Positions 33,604 to 40,751 of a stretch of DNA of 41,926 bases are shown piece by piece; the first letter of the stretch is position 1; every line of letters begins with the position of its first letter. A model generated the notes under the pieces. It ran no database searches. It worked only from the letters and a program-made list of their open reading frames with translations, and had not been told where the DNA came from. Origin of the DNA: an uncultured Prevotellaceae bacterium. Lineage in GTDB: Bacteria; Bacteroidota; Bacteroidia; Bacteroidales; Bacteroidaceae. The stretch covers positions 1 to 41,926 of the forward strand of contig CAMOPD010000002.1 in the NCBI GenBank assembly GCA_946622085.1, read 5' to 3'. Both the position numbers and the translations under genes were made by a program.

Positions 33604-34089
33604 ATGAACAAATTACTCTTGATTTTGCTGTTGGCCCTCTTCGCCAACATCCCTTCGGCACAGGCTCAGCTGCCGGCTGTCACCCTGAAGACGATGGACG
33701 GACAGACCGTGCGCACCGACACCCTGAGCAACGGTGGAAAGCCTTTCATCATTGACTTCTTTGCCACTTGGTGCAAGCCCTGCAACCGCGAGCTCGACGC
33801 CATTGCCGAGGTGTATGACGAGTGGCGCGAGGAAACGGGCGTGAAAATCTTTGCCGTCTCCATAGACCAGGCGCAAAACGTGAACAAGGTGAAGCCGCTG
33901 GTGAACAACCACGGCTGGGAGTACGACGTGCTGCTCGACCCCAACGGTGACTTGAAGCGTGCACTGGGCATACAGATGATTCCCTTCGTAATCGTGTGCG
34001 ATGGACAGGGAAACATGGTCTATAAGCACAACGGCTATACCGACGGGGCGGAGACAGAACTGATAGAGAAGGTGAGGGAACTACTGTGA
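33604..34089 (+). CDS. periplasmic TlpA-like thioredoxin, 161 aa
   Basis: The signal peptide (MNKLLLILLLALFANIPSAQAQ) is followed by a thioredoxin fold with the active site 'FFATWCKPCNREL' (CxxC), the cis-proline loop 'GIQMIPFVIV', and the 'AVSIDQAQNV' strand usual in TlpA/ResA-type proteins. Length is normal for the family. It should act as a periplasmic thiol reductant. Gene order suggests its clients are the cysteine-containing proteins encoded next to it (Omp28-like, the 212-aa and the 717-aa proteins). It is the first gene of the operon, 38 bases before the DUF6029 gene. Confidence 0.9.
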   Translation: MNKLLLILLLALFANIPSAQAQLPAVTLKTMDGQTVRTDTLSNGGKPFIIDFFATWCKPCNRELDAIAEVYDEWREETGVKIFAVSIDQAQNVNKVKPLVNNHGWEYDVLLDPNGDLKRALGIQMIPFVIVCDGQGNMVYKHNGYTDGAETELIEKVRELL

Positions 34090-34127
34090 GCTCCTGCCAT
34101 CCCCGAACTAACAACAAACGCTGAATC

Positions 34128-35780
34128 ATGAACCATGAATTAAGAAAAGCCTTCCTTCTGCTCGTTCTTGCCTCCATGTCGTGGGATGCAGCAAGAGCGC
34201 AGGCCACCTTCTCAGGCAGTGTGCAGAGCGACATGCTCATTCCGCAGACTGACGAGAAGATAGGGGCAGAGAAGAAAGAAGACTTCCAGACCAACACGTA
34301 TGCCGACCTGCAGTTGCAGAGCCGCTATGTGGATGCCGGGGCAAGGGTGGAATATCTGGAACACCCGCTGCCGGGCTTCGAGAACGACTTCAAGGGCTGG
34401 GGCGTGCCGAATGTCTGGGTTAAGGGCAAGCTGGGCAACAACGAACTCACGCTGGGCACGTTCTACGAGCAGTTTGGCTCGGGCTTCATCCTGCGCACCT
34501 ACGAGGAGCGCTCGCTGGGCATCGACAACTCGCTGCTCGGCGGACGGCTGTTGCTGAAGCCCACCGACGGCGTGGTGCTGAAGCTCCTGTCGGGAAAGCA
34601 GCGCAGGTATTGGGACTGGAACAAGTCGCTCGTCAGCGGTGCCGACGCAGAGGTGAGCCTCGACCGATGGATTCCGGCCATGCAGCAGTCGGGCACGACG
34701 TTGACGCTTGGCGCTTCCTGGGTGAACAAATATGAGAAGAACGAGAGCAGAATCTTCGTTGACAACACCCACTACATACACTTCCCGAAGTTTGTCAACG
34801 CCTGGGATGTGCGCGCCAACCTGAACCACGGCGCGTGGAACGTGCTGGCAGAATACGCCCAGAAGACGGCAGACCCCTCGTTTGCCAACGGCTACGTATT
34901 CAAGAACGGGACGGTGGCCATGCTTTCGGGCTCCTACTCCGACAAGGGGCTGAGCGTGCTGCTGCAGGCCAAGCGCTCGGAGAACATGTCGTTCAAGAGT
35001 GCCGACGTGACAGGCATCTCGTCGGCCATCAACCATCTGCCGGCCTTCACGCAAGACCAGACCTACGCCCTGGCCGCGCTCTACCCCTACGCCACGCAGC
35101 TGGCCGACGGCGAATGGGCCTATCAGGCTGAGCTGGGCTACAACTTCAAGCGCAAGACGGCACTCGGCGGAAAATACGGAATGAACGTCAAGGTGAACTA
35201 CAGCCTGGTGAGAAGCATCCCCCATGAGTTTGCCGACGGACAGCAGCGCCGCTCGCTCGCAGGCATCACTTTCTACGACTACAACTCGCCCTTCTTCAAG
35301 TGGGGCAACACCACTTTCTATCAGGACCTGAACATCCAGCTGTCGCGCCGCATGAGCCGCGACTTCCGACTGAACCTGATGTATATGAACCAACTCTACA
35401 ACAAGTCGGTCATCGAGGGCGAAGGGGGAACGATACGCTCCAACATCTTCATTGCCGACGGCAAGTATCAGTTCTCGAAGAAGACCACGCTGCGCTGCGA
35501 ACTGCAGTATCTCACCACCAGAGAAGACCAAGGCGACTGGGCCTTCGGACTGATGGAACTCTCGCTCGTGCCGCATTGGATGATTACGTTGAGCGACATG
35601 TGGAACTGCGGAGACACCGATACGCACTACTATCAGGGGCTGGTCACCTACAACGCCGGCAGCCACCGCATTCAGGCGGGCTACGGCCGCACGCGTGCAG
35701 GATTCAACTGCTCGGGAGGCGTCTGCCGATATGTGCCGGCTCAGAAGGGCTTCACCATTTCGTATAACTACAATTTCTGA
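34128..35780 (+). CDS. outer-membrane beta-barrel protein, DUF6029-like, 550 aa
   Basis: The signal peptide (MNHELRKAFLLLVLASMSWDAARAQ) precedes a protein of alternating amphipathic strands: 'LGTFYEQFGSGFILRTYEER', 'SRYVDAGARVEYLEH' and many Tyr/Trp-bounded strands. It ends in an aromatic strand 'GFTISYNYNF', the usual C-terminal signal of outer-membrane barrels. Overall pattern and length fit the Bacteroidetes DUF6029 family, whose role I do not know. It has few cysteines. It is 7 bases upstream of the Omp28-like gene, so the two are translationally close and may form one outer-membrane complex. Confidence 0.75.
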   Translation: MNHELRKAFLLLVLASMSWDAARAQATFSGSVQSDMLIPQTDEKIGAEKKEDFQTNTYADLQLQSRYVDAGARVEYLEHPLPGFENDFKGWGVPNVWVKGKLGNNELTLGTFYEQFGSGFILRTYEERSLGIDNSLLGGRLLLKPTDGVVLKLLSGKQRRYWDWNKSLVSGADAEVSLDRWIPAMQQSGTTLTLGASWVNKYEKNESRIFVDNTHYIHFPKFVNAWDVRANLNHGAWNVLAEYAQKTADPSFANGYVFKNGTVAMLSGSYSDKGLSVLLQAKRSENMSFKSADVTGISSAINHLPAFTQDQTYALAALYPYATQLADGEWAYQAELGYNFKRKTALGGKYGMNVKVNYSLVRSIPHEFADGQQRRSLAGITFYDYNSPFFKWGNTTFYQDLNIQLSRRMSRDFRLNLMYMNQLYNKSVIEGEGGTIRSNIFIADGKYQFSKKTTLRCELQYLTTREDQGDWAFGLMELSLVPHWMITLSDMWNCGDTDTHYYQGLVTYNAGSHRIQAGYGRTRAGFNCSGGVCRYVPAQKGFTISYNYNF

Positions 35781-35787
35781 AAGCAAG

Positions 35788-36585
35788 ATGAAAAAGATGC
35801 TATATGCCGTGATGGCGGTCTGCGCACTGATGGCCTGCGACAACATTGCCGAGGACGACCGTCTGATCTATGAACCCCTGCCCGAGGTGAACCGCAGTGT
35901 GCTCATTGAGGACTTCACGGGCCAGCGCTGCGTGAACTGTCCGAACGCGGCCGAGGAAATACACAATCTGCAGCAGGAATATGGCGCCGACGCGGTGATT
36001 GCCGTAGGCATCCACGGAGGCCCCATGGCCGTCTATCCCAATCCGGAGCGCGGCATCGTGGGACTGGCCACTGAGACGGGAGAAAAATACAACGAATACT
36101 GGAAGGTGGAGCAGTGGCCCATGGGCATGGTCAACCGCGGTGGCGTATGCCCCTTCACGGAGTGGAAGGCCCGCGTGCGCGAGGAGCTGCAAAAGAAAGC
36201 GCCCGTGAACATTGAAGTGAACAACACCCCGCCCGACGCCGACGGCAAGACACTCATCTCGGTAAGCGTCGAGGGCGTCAGAGGCAACACCACGGGCAAA
36301 CTCCAGATATGGATGGTGGAGGACAATATCAAGGCCATCCAGCTGATGCCGAGCGGCAGCGCCAATCAGGACTACATCCACCAACACGTGTTCCGTGCCG
36401 CCGTCAACGGCGAATGGGGCGAGGAAATCAGCGTCAGTGAGGGCAAGAGCGTCGGCACGGAGACCACTTTCGCCTTGCAGGCAGACTGGAATCGCGACAA
36501 TCTGAAGATAGTGGCCTTCGTCTATAATGACCAGGGCGTGGGGCAGGTTGTCTGCGTGCCCTTAACAACGAAAATAATTGATTAA
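35788..36585 (+). CDS. Omp28-like lipoprotein with CxxC motif, 265 aa
   Basis: ATG 35788 is chosen because it gives a lipoprotein signal (MKKMLYAVMAVCALMAC, Cys17) and lies 7 bases after the previous stop; the track start at 35695 is inside the preceding gene. The motif 'VLIEDFTGQRCVNCPNAAEE' is the thioredoxin-like segment of Omp28-related outer-membrane proteins, with CVNC in the place of the CxxC active site. A beta domain follows ('GKLQIWMVEDNIKAIQLM'). In P. gingivalis Omp28 relatives are surface lipoproteins linked to adhesion, but the conserved cysteines argue for a redox function as well. It lies 6 bases before the next gene. Confidence 0.85.
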   Translation: MKKMLYAVMAVCALMACDNIAEDDRLIYEPLPEVNRSVLIEDFTGQRCVNCPNAAEEIHNLQQEYGADAVIAVGIHGGPMAVYPNPERGIVGLATETGEKYNEYWKVEQWPMGMVNRGGVCPFTEWKARVREELQKKAPVNIEVNNTPPDADGKTLISVSVEGVRGNTTGKLQIWMVEDNIKAIQLMPSGSANQDYIHQHVFRAAVNGEWGEEISVSEGKSVGTETTFALQADWNRDNLKIVAFVYNDQGVGQVVCVPLTTKIID

Positions 36586-36591
36586 ACAATA

Positions 36592-37230
36592 ATGCTTATG
36601 AAGAAATTATTTACACTTTCCATGGTGCTCTTGCTTGCCATGCAGGTAGCAGCCCAGAAGTTTGAGTTCAAGTACAACGGCGAAGTGCTGGCCGACGGCG
36701 CCACGCTGACCATCAATGCCGAAACCGACATGTTCGGCGAATTGGCCTGCGAGACGAATCCCTCGTCAGGCTCTGGTGACGGCCTCGTCGTTGCAGGAAA
36801 GAATGGAGCCTACATCAGCGGCTCGGCCCACTTGGCCATCTTGGAGCACACCTTCAAGGCCAAGACCGTTCAGTGGTGCATGGGCGGATCGTGCGAACCC
36901 ATGAAGTCGGTCACCGAGCTCGACAAGACTTTCGCCGATGCCGCCGTTCCGGTGATGTTCGATGCCTTCACCATCCGCCAGGAAGGCTATCTGCTGGCCC
37001 AGCTCGACGTGACGGTGGGCGGTGAAAGCCAGACGTTGTATATCGAGTTTTCCAATGGCCAGCACGCCGGCGTAGGACAGGTGACAGTAGGCGACGGCAG
37101 TGCCGATGTCTACGACATGAACGGGCGTCAGGTCATGAGGGATGCCAGCCACGCCGACCAACAGGCGCTCAAGCCGGGACTCTATGTCGTGAAAAGTGGC
37201 GGCAAGGCCCGCAAGCTGATTGTCAAATAA
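36592..37230 (+). CDS. small secreted protein with cysteine pairs and T9SS-like C-terminus, 212 aa
   Basis: The signal peptide is MLMKKLFTLSMVLLLAMQVAAQ (ATG 36598 is an equally good start). The domain of about 120 residues carries 'GELACETNP' and 'QWCMGGSCEPM', giving three cysteines, two of them spaced C-x4-C. The C-terminus 'VYDMNGRQVM...LKPGLYVVKSGGKARKLIVK' is a T9SS-like sorting signature. I do not recognise a named domain. It is sandwiched between two Omp28/thioredoxin-like genes in the same operon (6-base and 53-base gaps). The cysteine pair may be a substrate or partner of its redox neighbours, which is inference. Confidence 0.75.
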   Translation: MLMKKLFTLSMVLLLAMQVAAQKFEFKYNGEVLADGATLTINAETDMFGELACETNPSSGSGDGLVVAGKNGAYISGSAHLAILEHTFKAKTVQWCMGGSCEPMKSVTELDKTFADAAVPVMFDAFTIRQEGYLLAQLDVTVGGESQTLYIEFSNGQHAGVGQVTVGDGSADVYDMNGRQVMRDASHADQQALKPGLYVVKSGGKARKLIVK

Positions 37231-37283
37231 GACGAATGTGATTCAACACCAATAGTATTAACTTTTAAAAACCCAGAAGGATT

Positions 37284-39437
37284 ATGATGAAAAGATTACT
37301 TTCTATGATGCTGTTCCTCGCAGTTGTGGGAATGGTAAGTGCACAAGCTCCTATGCGTCGTGACTTGAAGAAGCCACAACACTTGCAGGTAATGAAGAGT
37401 GGCCTGAAGAACGTGAAGGCCTCAAGGTTTATGAAGAAGGCGCCCAGGAAGGCCATCCAGCTGAATAGCGACCAGATGTGGTTCGGCTATGGCAACGATG
37501 CCGAGGCCGAAAACATGGGCTTGGCCTTGAATGCCGACTACACGCTTGCCGTCTTTATCCCTTGTGAAAAGATTGCCGGCAAGGGTGCTACCATCGACGG
37601 CGTCCGCTTCTTGCTCCCGTCTGCCAAGGCAAAGAATATTACTGCCTGGGTGGGAACAGAGCTGCCCGCCGTAGGAAACTACGCTAAAGGTGCCAACCTT
37701 GAAGTGAAGGAAGTGCCCGTAGGGGACGTCGTTCTTGACGGCTACACAGAAGTGGCCTTCTCGAAGAGCTACGAGATTCCCGACGGTGGCCTTTGGATTG
37801 GCTACTCTTTCGAGATTGAGGGCCTGCCCGATGCTCCCGACGACAGCGAGGTGTCTGACGAAGACTACGAGAACTGGTACTACAGCGTTTACGTACCCTG
37901 GGTTGAAGAGAACCTCAACGATGCCTATCCTTTCATGACTTCTTATATAGACGAGCCTTTGGAAGGCACCATGGTGTTTGCCAGCAATTATTATGACGAG
38001 ATGTACCAATACTTTGCAGAAATCGACCCTGCAAATGCCGCCGACTATCTGAGCATGGTAGGCTGGGACGACTATAGCGATTACGGCTATTGCGTGGCTC
38101 TGAATGCCCTCTTCGGCGGTGACAAGTTCATGGGCAACGCTGCATCTGTGGCTGACTTCGGACAGAAGTATGCCTTGCTGAACAGCACGGTGACCTTCCC
38201 TGTCACGCTGACAAACAATGGCAAGAACGGCATAACAGACTTCACCTATGAGGTGACTATCAATGGCAAGAAGGTTGACGAGCAGACCGTAGCCCTTGAG
38301 TCTCCTATTGAGAATCTTTTGGGAAAGACGACCATCAACCTCCAGTTCCCCACAGGCGACCAGAGTGGTTCGCAGAATATCGTGGTAACCATCACCAAGG
38401 TCAACGGACAGCCCAACGAGCTGACGGCCACTGCCAATGGCAGCATCTTTGTAGTGGCCGAATCGGCCAAGATGAAGCCCCTTGTTGAGGAATATACCGG
38501 CACATGGTGCGGATGGTGCACACGCGGCTGGGTAGGCCTGGAGATGCTGACCGAAGACTTCGCTGACGATGCCGTCATCTATGCCGTGCATAATGGCGAC
38601 CCGATGGAAATTGATGCCTTTACAGGTGTAATCAAAACCTATGCCAACGGATTCCCCAGCATGTCTATCAACCGCACCCAGATTGTGGATCCTTACTATG
38701 GCAGCTCAGCATATTATGAAGACTACTATGTGAAGAACGATGTGGAGGCTGCCAAGCAAGATCTTGCCCCCGCAGAGATCAGCGTGAAGGCCGCTTGGGC
38801 CGACGAAGCCAAGACGAAGATCAACATTGAGACCGAGACCAAGGTGCTCTATGACGATGACGATCCCTCGATTGCCATCGGCTATGTGCTCATTGCCGAC
38901 GGGCTGAAGGGCACGGGCCGCAATTGGGCTCAGGCAAACTACTATTCTGGCGATACAACAGAATCCAGTGAAGACCTTCAGAAACTGGTGCAGGAAGACG
39001 ATTACATCATCGGCATGGAGTTCAACCATGTGGCTGTGGCTGCATGGGGTGCCGAGCTCGGTGTGGAAGGCAGCTTCAGCAGTGCCATTAAGGCTGGTGA
39101 GCCCATCAATGGAACGTTCGTGGCCGACCTCGACGGACTGCTCATCGGAACAGACAGACTCAGTGACGATCCCGACGACCATGTCACCGTTCTCGATCTC
39201 ATCAAGGACAAGAATCTCAAGGTGGCAGTCTTCGTGGTGAACAAGGTGACAGGTCAGGTGCTCAATGCCAACGAGGCGGTTGTTTCTGATCCAACTGGCA
39301 TCAGCACAATCGGCAACGAGACGCAGTCTGTTTCTGCTCGTTACAACGTGGCCGGGCAGCGCATCACCGCTCCGCAGAAGGGTCTGAACATCATCCGACT
39401 CAATACGGGCAAGAGCGTCAAGGTGGTTGTGAAGTAA
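37284..39437 (+). CDS. large secreted thioredoxin-like (Omp28-type) protein with T9SS-like C-terminus, 717 aa
   Basis: The signal peptide (MMKRLLSMMLFLAVVGMVSAQ) precedes about 370 residues of beta-rich sequence, including an Asp/Glu/Tyr-rich stretch ('DDSEVSDEDYENWYYS') and an Ig-like 'VTFPVTLTNNGKNGITDFTY' module. A thioredoxin-like Omp28 domain follows with the intact motif 'YTGTWCGWCTRGWVGLEML'. The C-terminus ('RYNVAGQRITAPQKGLNIIR...VKVVVK') is T9SS-like. A secreted protein with a full WCxxC site suggests disulfide exchange at the cell surface; peptidase activity is not evident. It closes the five-gene operon and is followed by a strong terminator at 39463. It may also have a weak promoter of its own in the 53-base gap, but none is clear. 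Confidence 0.8.
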   Translation: MMKRLLSMMLFLAVVGMVSAQAPMRRDLKKPQHLQVMKSGLKNVKASRFMKKAPRKAIQLNSDQMWFGYGNDAEAENMGLALNADYTLAVFIPCEKIAGKGATIDGVRFLLPSAKAKNITAWVGTELPAVGNYAKGANLEVKEVPVGDVVLDGYTEVAFSKSYEIPDGGLWIGYSFEIEGLPDAPDDSEVSDEDYENWYYSVYVPWVEENLNDAYPFMTSYIDEPLEGTMVFASNYYDEMYQYFAEIDPANAADYLSMVGWDDYSDYGYCVALNALFGGDKFMGNAASVADFGQKYALLNSTVTFPVTLTNNGKNGITDFTYEVTINGKKVDEQTVALESPIENLLGKTTINLQFPTGDQSGSQNIVVTITKVNGQPNELTATANGSIFVVAESAKMKPLVEEYTGTWCGWCTRGWVGLEMLTEDFADDAVIYAVHNGDPMEIDAFTGVIKTYANGFPSMSINRTQIVDPYYGSSAYYEDYYVKNDVEAAKQDLAPAEISVKAAWADEAKTKINIETETKVLYDDDDPSIAIGYVLIADGLKGTGRNWAQANYYSGDTTESSEDLQKLVQEDDYIIGMEFNHVAVAAWGAELGVEGSFSSAIKAGEPINGTFVADLDGLLIGTDRLSDDPDDHVTVLDLIKDKNLKVAVFVVNKVTGQVLNANEAVVSDPTGISTIGNETQSVSARYNVAGQRITAPQKGLNIIRLNTGKSVKVVVK

Positions 39438-39462
39438 TCACGTTCTTTCCCCCTTCAAATGC

Positions 39463-39500
39463 AAAATCCCCAGTCGACATGCCGTCGGCTGGGGATTTTT
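39463..39500 (+). terminator. strong intrinsic terminator, probably bidirectional
   Basis: AAATCCCCAG pairs with CTGGGGATTT, and an inner CGAC/GTCG stem extends it; T residues follow on the plus strand and a shorter T-run on the minus strand. It sits between the convergent 717-aa gene and the GIN-domain gene. Confidence 0.85.
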
Positions 39501-39522
39501 GCTTGGCGTGAAGTGCCGTTGC

Positions 39523-40269
39523 TTACTTTTCCTCTGAAATGCCACCTACGCCGCTGCGGTGCAGGTCCTTCTGCTTGGGCTGCCCGCCATATTTCAGGCC
39601 GCCCACACCCGACACGTCGCCTTCGATGCGCTCGGAAGCGAAGCAGCTGATGCTGCCCACGCCGCTAACTTCGGCCTTGGTCGTCGAAGCGTGCAGGTCG
39701 AGCGCGTTGATGCTGCCCACACCACTGCATTCCAGTTCCGCTCTGTTGGCCACGCCACTCAGATAGACGCTGCCCACGCCGCTGCAATCCACGTCGAGCG
39801 TCTCGGCCTCAATGCCTTTCAGCTCGATGTTGCCCACGCCCGAATTGTCTATCTCCAGTGCCTTGGTGTTGAGCCTGTCCATGGTCACTGAGCCCACGCC
39901 CGAGCTTTCCAGCTTGCGCAGGGCGGGCGTATAGACCACCATGCTGACGTGCTTGCCCTCGATGTTGATGTTGCGGCGGGTGAAGCCGATGGAGAGCTCT
40001 TGGTCCTTGACGCTGATGTCGTAGAGAGGCACATAGTTTTCGGGTGCTTTGAGCACCAGTCTATAGTCGTTGGCTGTGCCTTGCACAATCTTCACGTTGC
40101 CCACGGCTCCCATGTCGATGGCATCGAAGGCCGTGAGTGTGAATGTGCGCGTGGTGATGTTCTTACTCGGTTCGATTTTCTCAGCGTTGAAATTGGATGT
40201 CCTGATGATGCACGAGGTGCAAAGCAGCAGACAACAGGCTGCACAAAGGATGTTGATGATAAGTTTCAT
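39523..40269 (-). CDS. GIN-domain (DUF2807) lipoprotein, 248 aa
   Basis: ATG 40269 (MKLIINILCAACC) is preferred over the track's 40299, as it gives a lipoprotein signal ending 'LLLCTSC' (Cys20). The mature part starts 'RTFTLTAFDAIDMGAVGNVKI' and repeats 'SSGVGSV', 'NSGVGNI', 'CSGVGSV' and 'VSGVGSI' about every 18-21 residues. This is the parallel beta-helix pattern of the 'putative auto-transporter adhesin head GIN' family. The plus strand consequently shows repeated CCCACGCC(G/A) motifs. Function is unproven; family members are cell-envelope proteins often controlled by ECF sigma factors, which fits the promoter-like motif at 40368-40400. Confidence 0.85.
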   Translation of the reverse strand: MKLIINILCAACCLLLCTSCIIRTSNFNAEKIEPSKNITTRTFTLTAFDAIDMGAVGNVKIVQGTANDYRLVLKAPENYVPLYDISVKDQELSIGFTRRNINIEGKHVSMVVYTPALRKLESSGVGSVTMDRLNTKALEIDNSGVGNIELKGIEAETLDVDCSGVGSVYLSGVANRAELECSGVGSINALDLHASTTKAEVSGVGSISCFASERIEGDVSGVGGLKYGGQPKQKDLHRSGVGGISEEK

Positions 40270-40367
40270 AATGGATTTTGTTATTTGTTTGAATTTCATT
40301 CCACTTTTCTCGCCATGTCAGAGTCGATGCTCATTGGCTTAACGAAAACGTCGGTTGTTTTCTTTTA

Positions 40368-40400
40368 GTCAGACGTAACAAATTACGGAAAAGTTGCAAC
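40368..40400 (-). promoter_or_regulatory. possible ECF-sigma promoter for the GIN lipoprotein
   Basis: On the minus strand GTTGCAACTTTT (40400-40389) precedes CGTCTGAC (40375-40368), with 17 bases between GCAAC and CGTCT. An AAC-containing -35 and a CGTC -10 are general hallmarks of ECF sigma promoters. No TAnnTTTG promoter is seen upstream of this gene. A leader of about 95 bases would result. Confidence 0.4.
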
Positions 40401-40522
40401 CGCCCTTGTTTTTGTTAAAAGATGAAGAGATTATTTTAGACAGAGAGACAAAGAGACGTTTTTATCACTGAAAATAATCCGGAAATGATGCCTTAAGTAA
40501 ATGACAATGGAAACCACAGAAA

Positions 40523-40595
40523 AACCTCCCCTGTCGAGGGGAGGTTGGAGGGATCTTCCAAATTGTAAATAGGGGAGGTGTCCCGAAGGGATGGA
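40523..40595. repeat. CCTCCCC/GGGGAGG intergenic repeat
   Basis: A perfect 10-bp stem (AACCTCCCCT/AGGGGAGGTT, loop GTCG) is followed by GGAGGGATC and then GGGGAGGTGTCCCGAAGGGATGGAGG. The 87-aa minus ORF across it is an artefact of the repeat ('IPPTSPRQG'). It resembles the hairpin at 10581-10645 in composition. The remainder of 40401-40751 holds nothing I recognise. Confidence 0.6.
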
Positions 40596-40751
40596 GGAGT
40601 GTGTATTGCTTTCTGTTATTTACATACATTTTCTCCAACATGATGGGTGAGGCTTTATCTCCCCAACGGCTACATACCAATTTTTGAATATATTTGAACA
40701 ACGTAAACCCTATTTTCGCTGTTTTCAATAATCCTAAGTTTTTCGTACAAC

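Noticed and set aside
25166-33661. Minus-strand ORFs of 784, 795 and 724 aa across the PUL and regulator genes
   Set aside because: They are antisense to well-supported susD/SGBP/GH3/regulator genes, run through repeats and promoters, and show no protein-like features.
39540-39900. Tandem DNA repeat of CCCACGCC motifs
   Set aside because: It is explained by the SGVGS-repeat codons of the GIN-domain protein on the minus strand.
40465-40728. 87-aa minus-strand ORF
   Set aside because: It is translation of the CCTCCCC/GGGGAGG intergenic repeat; the 'PPTSPRQG' composition is typical of such false ORFs.
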